From the NCBI RefSeq assembly GCF_002000365.1, contig NZ_MVBK01000099.1, positions 1 through 64,000 on the forward strand: a stretch of DNA of 64,000 nucleotides, read 5' to 3'. Numbering within the stretch: position 1 is the stretch's first letter; each line of letters opens with the position of its first letter. Under the pieces are notes generated by a model. The model worked only from the letters and a program-made list of their open reading frames with translations, made no database searches and had not been told where the DNA came from. This stretch comes from Thioalkalivibrio denitrificans (GTDB taxonomy: Bacteria; Pseudomonadota; Gammaproteobacteria; Ectothiorhodospirales; Ectothiorhodospiraceae). Shown here one piece after another: positions 7,368-15,372 of the stretch. The position numbers and the translations under genes were made by a program.

Positions 7368-9314
7368 ATGGCAACTTCCAGCGATGACATGAAATTGACG
7401 TTCCGGAGATTTCGAGACGGCGATCACGAACAGCGCAGCTGGAGAGAGGCGATCTTCGAGGGCGATCACTCCCACAAGTGCCCTGTCTACGTACACCGGA
7501 CGCCGCCCTGCCAGGGGTCTTGCCCGTCCGGCGAGGACATCCGCGGCTGGCTGCAGATCGTGCGCGGCATCGAGAAGCCGCCGGCCGAGATGACCATGCA
7601 GGAATATGCGTTCCGGCGCCTGACCAGCGCGAACCCCTTCCCCTCGGTCATGGGCCGTGTCTGCCCGGCGCCCTGCGAGTCCGGCTGCAACCGCAACGAG
7701 GTGGACGACTTCGTCGGCATCAACTCCGTCGAGCAGTTCATCGGCGACACTGCATATGAGCAAAACTTCAAGTATGAGGAGGCCCCTGCCCTGTCCGGCA
7801 AGCGCGTGGCCATCATCGGTGGTGGCCCCGGCGGCATGTCCGCGGCCTATCACCTGCGCCGCCGCGGCCATGCCAGCACCATCTTCGACGACCACGAGGA
7901 GCTGGGCGGCATGATGATGTACGGCATCCCGGAGTACCGGGTGCCGCGCGATCGCCTGCGTCACGAGATCAAACGCATCCTGGACCTGGGGGACATCGAG
8001 GCGCGCCTCCAGACCCGGGTCGGAACGGACGTGAGCCTGGAGGACGTGGAGAAGGAATTCGACGCCGTGGTCTGGGCCGTGGGCTGCCAGACCGGCCGAA
8101 AGCTGCCGGTTCCGGGTGGTGACGCTCCCAACTGCATCACCGGTGTGGACTTCCTGGAAGCCTTCAACACCGGGCGCATAAAGGTCCTGAACACCGACAA
8201 GATCATCTGTGTGGGCGGTGGTGACACCTCCATTGACGTGGTCTCGGTCGCCCGGCGTCTCGGCAAGATCGAGGCCGAGAACATCACCGACCACCCGGAG
8301 GACATGGTTCACGGCTACGTGGGCCACGACAGCGCCATGTCCGCCATGCGTTCCGGTGCCGACGTGACGCTGACCTCCCTGTACCCCAAGGAGAAGATGA
8401 CCGCCGCGGAACACGAGGTGCGCGATGCACTGCGCGAGGGTGTGACCATCCTCGACGGCGTGATGCCCGTGGAGGTGGTGCTCAACGACAAGGGCCGCGC
8501 CACGGGCCTGAAGATGGCCAAGTGCGAATTTGACGGCAATACCCCGAAGCCGGTACAAGGCAGCGAGTTCGTCGTGGAGGCCAACCTGATCATTTCCGCC
8601 ATCGGCCAGGGCGGCGACCTGTCGGGTCTCGAGACCCTGGACAACGGCCGAGGCTTCATCGACACCGACAAGTTCTACCAGGTGCCGGGTAAGGAAGGGC
8701 ATTTCGTCATCGGTGACATCATCCGCCCGCACCTGCTGACCACGGCCATCGGCCACGGCGCCATTGCAGCGGACAGCATCGACCACTTCCTGCGCCAGAA
8801 AGAGCCTATCAAGCGCCCGCGCGTGGACGTGCATCACTTCAACCTGCTCTGCAAGCTTCAGGAATTCGGCTTGGAGCCGGCCCCCTACTCCGGTGGAGAG
8901 ACCTGGGGCACCTCCGAAGGCGAGTTCGCTGTGCACAACTACGAGGACCGCTCGTTCCAGGAGATCATCTCCCACGAGAGGCTCTTCAAGGGGCATTTCC
9001 CATTTGTCCCGCGTAACCTGCGCCAGGAGCGCGGGCCGGGTGCCGAGGATGTGGTGGGGCATTTCGAGGAGCGCATGCAGGGCCTGTCCGAGGCGGAGGC
9101 CGTCGAGGAGGCCAAGCGCTGCATGAGCTGCGGCATGTGCTTCGAGTGCGACAACTGCGTGATCTACTGCCCGCAGACTGCCGTGTACCGGGTGCCCAAG
9201 AAGCAGTCGGCCACGGGCCGCTACGTGGCCACTGACTACGCCAAGTGCATCGGCTGCCATATCTGCGCGGAGGTCTGCCCCACCGGCTACATCGACATGG
9301 CGATGGGTGAGTAG
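7368..9314 (+). CDS. dsrL: DsrL, NAD(P)H:acceptor iron-sulfur flavoprotein
   Basis: A 648-residue DsrL, the cytoplasmic flavoprotein that works with DsrAB and passes electrons to NAD(P)+. The ATG at 7368 follows AGGAG at 7356-7360; a TTG at 7350 is in frame but has no SD. N-terminal cysteines (CQGSCPSGEDIRG, then CPAPCESGC) bind a [4Fe-4S] cluster as in GltD-like proteins. FAD site: IIGGGPGGMSAAYHL. NAD(P) site: VGGGDTSIDVVSVARR. The C-terminal ferredoxin-like part has CMSCGMCFECDNCVIYC and CIGCHICAEVCP. It is intact although its usual neighbours are missing. It could be transcribed with dsrAB through the stub. Confidence 0.96.
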   Translation: MATSSDDMKLTFRRFRDGDHEQRSWREAIFEGDHSHKCPVYVHRTPPCQGSCPSGEDIRGWLQIVRGIEKPPAEMTMQEYAFRRLTSANPFPSVMGRVCPAPCESGCNRNEVDDFVGINSVEQFIGDTAYEQNFKYEEAPALSGKRVAIIGGGPGGMSAAYHLRRRGHASTIFDDHEELGGMMMYGIPEYRVPRDRLRHEIKRILDLGDIEARLQTRVGTDVSLEDVEKEFDAVVWAVGCQTGRKLPVPGGDAPNCITGVDFLEAFNTGRIKVLNTDKIICVGGGDTSIDVVSVARRLGKIEAENITDHPEDMVHGYVGHDSAMSAMRSGADVTLTSLYPKEKMTAAEHEVRDALREGVTILDGVMPVEVVLNDKGRATGLKMAKCEFDGNTPKPVQGSEFVVEANLIISAIGQGGDLSGLETLDNGRGFIDTDKFYQVPGKEGHFVIGDIIRPHLLTTAIGHGAIAADSIDHFLRQKEPIKRPRVDVHHFNLLCKLQEFGLEPAPYSGGETWGTSEGEFAVHNYEDRSFQEIISHERLFKGHFPFVPRNLRQERGPGAEDVVGHFEERMQGLSEAEAVEEAKRCMSCGMCFECDNCVIYCPQTAVYRVPKKQSATGRYVATDYAKCIGCHICAEVCPTGYIDMAMGE

Positions 9315-9315
9315 A

Positions 9316-9346
9316 CAGACGGCAGGAGATCTTTCGCGCCCGTCTG
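9316..9346 (+). terminator. possible hairpin terminator after dsrL
   Basis: CAGACGG (9316-9322) pairs with CCGTCTG (9340-9346), starting 1 nt after the dsrL stop. The loop is 17 nt and there is no U-run, so a weak or factor-dependent terminator is the most that can be claimed. Confidence 0.3.
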
Positions 9347-9541
9347 ATCCTTCTCGGCCTCCTGCTGATGGGGTGTTGTATTGATGCTCGCTGTCTACGG
9401 CCGGGTGAACCCCCTCAGGTGATGGAGGCCCGGGGGGATAGCCGGTGGGGGTCATAGGCCGGGACCACATGAAGATACCCGGTATCGAGCAGGGTCCGGC
9501 AGTTCACTTCGGCATCCGGAATCCCGAGCATAGTTCAGCCC

Positions 9542-9566
9542 TTAATATCGTGAAACTCGATCTTAA
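9542..9566. promoter_or_regulatory. palindrome shared with the dsrA upstream site
   Basis: TTAATATCG (9542-9550), 7 nt, CGATCTTAA (9558-9566). Arms and spacer length match the site upstream of dsrA (4602-4627 read on the other strand). It lies about 75 nt before the CBS-protein start, so the dsr operon and the CBS gene may share one regulator. Confidence 0.5.
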
Positions 9567-9593
9567 AGGCCAATAAATTTCGCTTTCCTTTGT

Positions 9594-9610
9594 CTTAGGC
9601 GGCTCCTAAG
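9594..9610. promoter_or_regulatory. second inverted repeat before the CBS gene
   Basis: CTTAGG-N5-CCTAAG is a perfect 6-bp inverted repeat 31 nt before the ATG at 9642. It overlaps the likely promoter or 5' leader. No second copy was seen. Confidence 0.35.
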
Positions 9611-9641
9611 CTCTATTAAGGAACGGTTCTCGGAGCTGGCC

Positions 9642-10277
9642 ATGACCAAGACAGCCCATGGTCTGATTCGTGAAGACTTCGTTAGGGCACTGGCGGAGTC
9701 AAACACCCTCGTAGATATCACCATAGACAATCTAATGGCACTACATACCCGGGCCGAGAGGCACGCACGTTTCCGAGTCACCGGCAACCTGCGCGTGGAA
9801 GACATGATGACCCAGTCGGTCGTGACCGTCGAGGCCGATTGCTCACTGTCGGAGGCTGCGCATCTGCTGGTGACGCACCGAATCAGCGGGCTGCCGGTGG
9901 TGGACAGCGACAAACGCCTGCGGGGCGTGATTACCGAGGCTGATTTCCTGCGCACGCTGGGAGTGCCCAGCCATCACCCCACCCACAGCCTGTGGCAGAC
10001 GCTCGAGGCGATGTTCGCGCATCACAGCGGACTTCAGGAACCGACCGGCACAGTCGAGGAGGTGATGGTCACCGATGTCATCACGGCAACGCCGGAACAC
10101 ACGCTGCACGATGTGCTCGATCTGATGAAGAAGAACCGGATCAAGCGTCTGGTGGTGTGCGACGACGCTCGGCGCGTCGTGGGCATGATCACGCGCTCCG
10201 ACCTGGTGCGGGTGTTCTTCGATCGCATCCGGCAGGCCGGCGACGAGGCGCCGCCGGCGACCATAGCTGACGACTAG
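9642..10277 (+). CDS. CBS-domain-pair protein
   Basis: A 211-residue cytoplasmic protein. About 45 residues of helical N-terminus precede two CBS domains: VEDMMTQSVVTVEADCSLSEAA...GLPVVDS..LRGVITEADFLR and VEEVMVTDVITATPEHTLHDVL...RLVVCD..RVVGMITRSDLVRVFF. CBS pairs bind adenosine nucleotides and usually sense energy or redox state. It stands alone behind the dsr genes and shares a palindrome with dsrA, so a role in sensing nucleotide levels during sulfur oxidation is possible; this is inference. GGAGC lies 5 nt before the ATG. Confidence 0.9.
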   Translation: MTKTAHGLIREDFVRALAESNTLVDITIDNLMALHTRAERHARFRVTGNLRVEDMMTQSVVTVEADCSLSEAAHLLVTHRISGLPVVDSDKRLRGVITEADFLRTLGVPSHHPTHSLWQTLEAMFAHHSGLQEPTGTVEEVMVTDVITATPEHTLHDVLDLMKKNRIKRLVVCDDARRVVGMITRSDLVRVFFDRIRQAGDEAPPATIADD

Positions 10278-10554
10278 CTGCGCAACCAATACGAACCACA
10301 CCTAGGGCGACAATCAGAAATATGTCTTCTCAACGGTCTGGGCATTCATGAGTGACCGCGTGTGCCCTTGGTACGCATGGCGCTGTGGATTGTGTTCGAT
10401 GAGTTGCTCGGGCAAGTCAAGCAACTTCCGCTCCACCCTGACCAGGTGCCGCGCAACGCTTCACCTCCAGCCACTGGAATCGCATTCCTTCCCCTGCGAT
10501 TGGGCTCACCATTGTGTCCGTGAGTACGGAGGTCGGAACCTGTGCAGGTGATGA

Positions 10555-10911
10555 TTACTCAGAGTCCTCCAGCCTACCGGCCGGTTCAGGATTGAAGTGG
10601 TTTTCATACTTGCTCGGAATACCTGCCCACTCGTCAGCATCAGACGGCGCGTCTTTCACTTGGGAAATCACTGGCCATCTCGGCGCGTACTCTGCGTTGA
10701 TGCCCAGGAAGTGCTGCTGGTCAGGTGGTAAGTCATCCTCGAAGTAGATAGCGTTGACCGGGCACTCTGGCACACATAAGCTGCAGTCGATGCATTCCTC
10801 TGGATCGATCACAAGCATGTTTTCACCTTCGTGGAAACAATCGACTGGACAGACTCCTACGCAATCAGTGTACTTGCACTTGATGCAGTCATCGGTTACG
10901 ACATAGGTCAC
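10555..10911 (-). CDS. fdxA: 7Fe-8S ferredoxin (FdxA type)
   Basis: A 118-residue [3Fe-4S][4Fe-4S] ferredoxin. The N-terminal cluster motif reads [17 protein letters not shown] and the second is [12 protein letters not shown], the Azotobacter FdI/FdxA pattern. The long C-terminal extension after the clusters ([12 protein letters not shown]...) is normal for this family. It is a low-potential cytoplasmic electron carrier. It stands alone, convergent with the CBS gene. A link to DsrL electron transfer is possible but not shown. Confidence 0.93.
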   Translation of the reverse strand: MTYVVTDDCIKCKYTDCVGVCPVDCFHEGENMLVIDPEECIDCSLCVPECPVNAIYFEDDLPPDQQHFLGINAEYAPRWPVISQVKDAPSDADEWAGIPSKYENHFNPEPAGRLEDSE

Positions 10912-11075
10912 GATCGCACCTCATCAGGAATAAGCACGCCAGCCGCACTAGGCTTACCCGCCAAGTTCCGGACCAAGGGAAGAAGCAACCCACACCGTGA
11001 ACTTGATTATCTATCTGGTTAGTCAGGACAATCCGAGAGCAAACCTGACCGCCTAGACATGCTCAGCGCCCTTCC

Positions 11076-11290
11076 TTAAATCACCACACCCATTGCTGCC
11101 GGCGGACCGGTTACACCACGCCGCCCATCTACGCCGGAAGCCACAGTCGCGATCCACAACTCACTACCCTCATCCAGGGAGAGAAGCTCCTCGATTTCAC
11201 CAAATGACACCAATGCTCCCGAGAGTGAAGGATGTGCGATCCCCTGATCGTCCGGGTGATCTTCCTGACGCTCGAAAGAAGCATGTTGCC
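11076..11290 (-). pseudogene. degenerate Rnk/GreA-C-like protein, paralog of 52647-53150
   Basis: The minus strand reads ASFERQEDHPDDQGIAHPSL, then EIEELLSLDEGSELWIATV and a short end. This aligns with the intact protein at 53 kb: ASCVERPESHRDDKSWVNPRSL and DVVELLSMDDGSEARIELV. About 25 residues between the two blocks and the SPLG end domain are lost. The frame is open but the fold would be incomplete, so it is called a relic. The repeat at 11294-11357 lies directly upstream, as at the 53-kb copy. Confidence 0.55.
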
Positions 11291-11293
11291 TGA

Positions 11294-11357
11294 GCCTTAA
11301 GTCCACGCAAACACCCGGTAGCCATGGGCCCCAGGCGACATCCCTGTCACATCGGGG
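11294..11357 (-). repeat. 64-bp repeat, copy 1 (other copy at 53417-53478)
   Basis: Read on the minus strand, this stretch contains GGGATGTCGCCT and TTTGCGT and matches the region upstream of the intact paralog at 53 kb (44 of 64 positions in a hand alignment without gaps). In both places it precedes a member of the Rnk-like family, so it may be part of the old leader or of a longer duplicated unit. Confidence 0.55.
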
Positions 11358-11398
11358 TGCGACTCCGGCGTTCTGCCGGCTCCGGAAACCCTTCCGGC

Positions 11399-12418
11399 TC
11401 AATTGAGGTCCCTGCCGCGATGAACCGGGATGTCATGCAATCCGAACGGCTTGCGCATGGATTCGATCATGTAGAAATCCGGTTGATACTCGATGTTCTT
11501 CCAGTCATACCATTCGGGCTTCTCGATCTCCTCATATTCGACCACCAACATGGATCCGCCATGTTCCCGACCGTTGTTCGTGGTGTGATGGTCGATGTGG
11601 TCATGGGTCATCCAGAGGCCCGGGTTGTTCATATGAACAATCACGTCGTAGCGCTCCCCAGGTTGCATCCCGACCACATCCACTTCATAGGGTTCCGGTA
11701 ACAGTTTACCGTCCTTGTGGGTGACGATCATGTCGTGTCCGTGCAGGTGAAAGGCGACGGGAATGGTCGCCGCAAACAGTCTCATGCGCAGCACGTCACC
11801 TTCACGCACCCGGATGGGCTGTGTCATGGGGAATGACTTGCCGTTGATGGAGAAATAGTTAAGCGCGTCACCGGGACGCGGTCCGTCCCCATAGCTGTCC
11901 GCATATTTGGCCGACCATCCGGAGAACATGAGGATCGCTTCGTGCGTCACCTTCTGCTCCAGCGCCGTCGGCTCTTTGGGTTCCACGATCAGGGGACCCC
12001 ACATGCCTCGTATGCCCACGTGTTCGTTGACATTCACATGGCAGTGATACCAGAGACTACCCACCTTGTCGGCCACGAACCGGTACGTATAGCTCTCGCC
12101 GGGCTCAATGGGATGCTGCGTCACGTGCGGCACCCCGTCAGATTGCCAGGTTCCTGTCTGAAAAATGCCATGCCAGTGCACGGTATGGCTCAGACCCGTG
12201 AGGTTGTGAACGGTCACCTCCACTTCGTCCCCTTCCTGTACCCGGATCAGGGGGCCTGGAACCTGACCATTGAAGCCCCACACCTGCGCCGTAAAGTTCG
12301 GCGCCACGTCGATCTCCACTTCTTCGATCGTCATCTCGAATTGGCGCACTTCTGCCATCACCGTCGGTACGGCGATTAGCAGCAGAATAGTCAGAGTCAA
12401 ACGAATTGTCATCGGCAT
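11399..12418 (-). CDS. two-domain multicopper oxidase (type B-like)
   Basis: A 339-residue secreted protein with a Sec signal peptide (residues 1-22, cut after VMA). Domain 1 (about 30-148) has SHTVHWHG (H78, H81, H83) and WYHCHVNVNEHVGIRGM, with Cys126 flanked by histidines plus H133 and M139: a complete type-1 site and trinuclear ligands. Domain 2 has FHLHGHDM (H224, H226, H228) and THDHIDHH, where the Cys is replaced by Asp, so it has no type-1 copper. That pattern is a two-domain laccase of type B, a relative of NirK. It is the last gene downstream of the NirK-cytochrome group. Substrate unknown; metal or phenol oxidation is possible. Confidence 0.88.
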   Translation of the reverse strand: MPMTIRLTLTILLLIAVPTVMAEVRQFEMTIEEVEIDVAPNFTAQVWGFNGQVPGPLIRVQEGDEVEVTVHNLTGLSHTVHWHGIFQTGTWQSDGVPHVTQHPIEPGESYTYRFVADKVGSLWYHCHVNVNEHVGIRGMWGPLIVEPKEPTALEQKVTHEAILMFSGWSAKYADSYGDGPRPGDALNYFSINGKSFPMTQPIRVREGDVLRMRLFAATIPVAFHLHGHDMIVTHKDGKLLPEPYEVDVVGMQPGERYDVIVHMNNPGLWMTHDHIDHHTTNNGREHGGSMLVVEYEEIEKPEWYDWKNIEYQPDFYMIESMRKPFGLHDIPVHRGRDLN

Positions 12419-12468
12419 TGAACAGTCTCCTACTCTTGATTCGGGCGTATATCGTTCCGATCAAACCG

Positions 12469-12810
12469 TCACGGCTCCTCACAACACAGTTCGCGAAGGT
12501 AACGAACCAGCACGTGGATCTGATCATCATCGAGGTTGTGACTCCAGGCAGGCATCAGCACCGACTGGTTGATGGATGCACCGCCATTTCTGATGACACG
12601 GAACAACTCCTCGTCCGAGCGCCCCATCATCTCGGTACGGTCGGTGTGATCCCTCGGGAACACAGACATGTGCGGCGCATTGATGCCCTTTCCTGTCCCC
12701 TCGACACCGTGACACTGGACGCAATAGCGTTCATAGAGAAGGCGTCCTTCTTGGGCCATCGCGGAGCCCGCGACAGCTATCAGCATTACGATCATTACAA
12801 GGATTCGCAT
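12469..12810 (-). CDS. class I cytochrome c, monoheme
   Basis: A 113-residue periplasmic cytochrome. The signal peptide ends at GSAMA. One heme motif CVQCH follows at about residues 30-34. A methionine in the LMPAWSH segment is the likely sixth ligand. It is an electron carrier, probably to the copper enzymes next to it: it lies 2 nt downstream of the diheme cytochrome and 50 nt upstream of the two-domain oxidase. Two cysteines in the C-terminal ELCCEEP are unusual for the family. Confidence 0.93.
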   Translation of the reverse strand: MRILVMIVMLIAVAGSAMAQEGRLLYERYCVQCHGVEGTGKGINAPHMSVFPRDHTDRTEMMGRSDEELFRVIRNGGASINQSVLMPAWSHNLDDDQIHVLVRYLRELCCEEP

Positions 12811-12812
12811 GT

Positions 12813-13532
12813 TTATTCCTCGGCGATGGTCTTGAGATAGTTCGCCAGCCTGTGGATGGCGGCATCATTCATCTCGAGCACCGGCATCATCGTGCCCGGA
12901 TTCCACTGGCCCGGAGACCTCACAAAGGACACGATGAACTCGGGCTGGAGGCGGCTCCAGGCGCTATAAAGCTCGGGCCCGGATACGCCGCCTTCCCCCT
13001 TCACGTCCTGATGGCAGGCCACACAACCCTTGAAGCGTCGGAAGTCCAGCCGCGCCATTCGCAAAGGCACCGTGGACGGCTCGTAATCTTCCTCCGCGAG
13101 CCGATCCGCGTAAGGAGTCAATGTCATCAGGTACCTGGCGACCTCCTCGGCGAGCTTCGCATCGAGCACGGGATGGTTGACGAGACTTGCCTCGTCGATC
13201 ACATCACCCTCCGGGGTTGCCCGAACATGGGTCGGCGGGTAGTAGCCGGCCGGCCGGATCCGCTCGGGCGCCTGAAGCCACTCGAGCAGCCACTCCTCCC
13301 GATACTTGTCGCCTGCGTAGTAGAGCGGTGGGCCGAGCTCCGCTCGAATCGCGGGCGAATGACTCGCGCCATCACCCGGCTTTACTGCGTGACAGGCCAA
13401 GCAGTTCTCCTTCACGAACGCTGCCACGTCGGTGCCGGCGCCACCCTTGAAGTAACGGGGCGAGTCATCGGCCCCCGCCGGTGCGCCCAGAACCAGCAGC
13501 GCACCGATAAACAGCCATCTGGCAGTCGACAT
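12813..13532 (-). CDS. diheme cytochrome c
   Basis: The ATG at 13532 has a strong SD (GGAGGTGATCTC, read on the minus strand); an in-frame ATG at 13562 lacks one. The product is 239 residues: signal peptide to about GAPAGA, then two cytochrome c domains with CLACH and CVACH. A methionine pair near the C-terminus (GTMMPVLEM) suits axial ligation. The same layout is seen in electron donors to copper nitrite reductases and in high-potential c-type carriers. It lies between NirK-like and the monoheme cytochrome and probably carries electrons to one of the two copper enzymes. Confidence 0.9.
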   Translation of the reverse strand: MSTARWLFIGALLVLGAPAGADDSPRYFKGGAGTDVAAFVKENCLACHAVKPGDGASHSPAIRAELGPPLYYAGDKYREEWLLEWLQAPERIRPAGYYPPTHVRATPEGDVIDEASLVNHPVLDAKLAEEVARYLMTLTPYADRLAEEDYEPSTVPLRMARLDFRRFKGCVACHQDVKGEGGVSGPELYSAWSRLQPEFIVSFVRSPGQWNPGTMMPVLEMNDAAIHRLANYLKTIAEE

Positions 13533-13565
13533 GAGATCACCTCCTATCCATCGGACAGACATGGA

Positions 13566-14507
13566 TCAGCGCGGAATCAGGTTGTCGCCGCGCCCCAGCT
13601 CCGGATCGGCATCGGCATGGTTCATCAGCACGGTAATTGCGCCCTTCATGGCATGGCGCATGCGGTGATCGACGATGGCATTGTTCGTCGGCCGATCAGC
13701 TGGCGACACGATATCCATCACCATGCCATGCGCCGGCGCCACCTCGACTGTCTGCAAACCATGACGCAGATTCAGAGGATGCCCGTTGTCCCAGACACGA
13801 TCCCAGATGCCGGCAATCGGATGGAGTGCCGCACCCTCGTTGATCATTGCGTTCACGAAATAAATGCGCACGCGCTCTCCAGGCTCGGCCTCGAGCGTCA
13901 GCGCGGCGTTGGGGTCATGTACCGGGTCGTAGTGAAAGGATTTGCCATTGATTAGAATGGCTTGCCAACGTTGGCCCATGGTGATGTCTTCCGGCGATGT
14001 CCCCTGCTCGAACAGATCGCCCTGGACCAGGACATACTCTCGATCCGGCGCCGGATATGCGTCCGTATAACCCTCCTTCGGGTCCACGATGATCACCCCG
14101 TACATCCCGCGTGCAATGTGCTCCGACATGGAATCGCTCCCGCAGTGATAGAGGAACACGCCGGGATAGTCAGCTGTGAAGGTGAACTGCTTGCTCTCCC
14201 CGGGGCGGACATCACTGAATTCATCGAGCACATCGACACGCGCGGCATGGAAATCCATCGAGTGGCTGTTGCCGTTGTCCGGATGGTTGTGCAGCGTGAA
14301 ATCGACAGTATCCCCCTGTCGGACCCTGACCAGCGGGCCTGGTATGGTGCCATCATAGGTCCACATGCGTTGGGTGCTGCCGGCATTGTCCACGGCAACA
14401 TCGATCTCCTTGACCGTCATCTCGACTTTCACGGTCTCGGCATAGAGGGGGTAAGCGGTGAATCCGGCTACGGCGAGCAGCGCGGCGGGCAGTGTGCGTC
14501 TCAACAT
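13566..14507 (-). CDS. nirK: copper nitrite reductase-like (NirK family)
   Basis: A 313-residue secreted two-cupredoxin protein. The signal peptide ends about residue 23 (LYA). Type-1 copper ligands: H82, C122, H130, M135 (YHCGSDSMSEHIARGM). Type-2 ligands: H87 and H121, with H281 from domain 2 (VDHRMRHAMKGA). The catalytic Asp (D85 in SMDFH) and second-shell His (H229) are present. This fits a NirK that reduces nitrite to NO in the periplasm. It is somewhat shorter than classic NirK and its loops differ, so a NirK-like reductase with other activity cannot be excluded. It is divergent from nsrR, which fits NO-responsive control. Confidence 0.8.
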   Translation of the reverse strand: MLRRTLPAALLAVAGFTAYPLYAETVKVEMTVKEIDVAVDNAGSTQRMWTYDGTIPGPLVRVRQGDTVDFTLHNHPDNGNSHSMDFHAARVDVLDEFSDVRPGESKQFTFTADYPGVFLYHCGSDSMSEHIARGMYGVIIVDPKEGYTDAYPAPDREYVLVQGDLFEQGTSPEDITMGQRWQAILINGKSFHYDPVHDPNAALTLEAEPGERVRIYFVNAMINEGAALHPIAGIWDRVWDNGHPLNLRHGLQTVEVAPAHGMVMDIVSPADRPTNNAIVDHRMRHAMKGAITVLMNHADADPELGRGDNLIPR

Positions 14508-14836
14508 GATGCCTCCCGTTTTGGTTGACGTTAGCGAGAGAGCTCCTGGGTTCCGAAGTATCTACCCTTAAAGCGTCTCGTCGGGCGCATCTTTACAAGA
14601 CGTGCCCTGAACATCAAACACGGTTTAACAACATTTTCACCGTAACAGTCGGGAACGTGGAACCCACAAATGATCACACAACTCACTGATACACGGTCTT
14701 TTGTTGTCGTGTCTTATGCAAGTCCATCGTTAGCATGTGGCTATCTTAGAGACTCCTATGGCCCTTTGCAGAATCTTAATATAAGATTCGTCGAGAACGA
14801 CTCTTTGCTGGTTTGAGAATGATACCGGAGGCCGTG
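14508..14836. other. divergent promoter region nirK / nsrR
   Basis: A noncoding stretch of 329 nt between two divergent genes. It holds the palindrome at 14771-14789. GGGAGG precedes the nirK start on the minus strand. No FNR-type site (TTGAT-N4-ATCAA) was found. Confidence 0.6.
14771..14789. promoter_or_regulatory. NsrR-type palindrome
   Basis: GAATCTTA-ATA-TAAGATTC is a perfect 8-bp inverted repeat centred 57 nt upstream of the nsrR ATG. It is AT-rich with AAGAT half-sites like those bound by NsrR in enterobacteria. It fits an autoregulatory operator. Confidence 0.6.
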
Positions 14837-15274
14837 ATGCAGCTCTCTCAGTTTACTGACTACTCGCTTCGGGTGCTGATGTACCTGGGCTTTCGAAACG
14901 ACGATCAGGTCAACATCTCAGAGATATCGAGCGCCTATGACATCTCCAGGAGCTATCTCATGAAGGTGGTCAGCCACTTGGCATCCAAGGGATTCGTGCA
15001 TACGACCCGTGGCAAGGGCGGAGGAGTCCGTCTGTCTCGCCCACCGTCACTGATCAATCTGGGGGAGGTTATTCGGGAATGTGAAACCAGCTTTCACGTG
15101 GTGGAATGCCTGGGGCCTGTGCAGTCGTCCTGTCCACTGCTCCCCGAATGCGTCCTGCGTTCCATCCTGCGCGAGGCGACACATGGGTTCCTCGGCATCC
15201 TGGACAAGTACAGCATCCAGGATCTTGTGGCGAGCCCCAGCGTCGGCCGCGGACTGTTGCGCGCCTCCATCTGA
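14837..15274 (+). CDS. nsrR: NO-sensing Rrf2-family repressor NsrR
   Basis: The ATG at 14837 has GGAGG 6 nt upstream and yields the family start MQLSQFTDYSLRVLMYL; a TTG 24 nt upstream is less likely. The product is 145 residues. A winged helix lies at 25-70 (ISRSYLMKVVSHL, TTRGKGGGVRLSRP). The cluster cysteines C91, C99 and C105 (VECLGPVQSSCPLLPEC) match the three-Cys pattern of NsrR, which binds an NO-sensitive FeS cluster. It is divergent from the NirK cluster, the usual target. Confidence 0.92.
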   Translation: MQLSQFTDYSLRVLMYLGFRNDDQVNISEISSAYDISRSYLMKVVSHLASKGFVHTTRGKGGGVRLSRPPSLINLGEVIRECETSFHVVECLGPVQSSCPLLPECVLRSILREATHGFLGILDKYSIQDLVASPSVGRGLLRASI

Positions 15275-15372
15275 GTTCGCCATCGTCCATCGATAGCCAG
15301 CGCCCACCCCAACGAACCCTGGACATTGGGGGAGGACGGCCGCAAAAGACATAAGAAAAGAGGGTTTCCACA

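Noticed and set aside
7338-9470. 710-codon open frame antisense to dsrL
   Set aside because: It is an artefact of GC-rich codon use; its translation has no family signature and dsrL on the other strand is certain.
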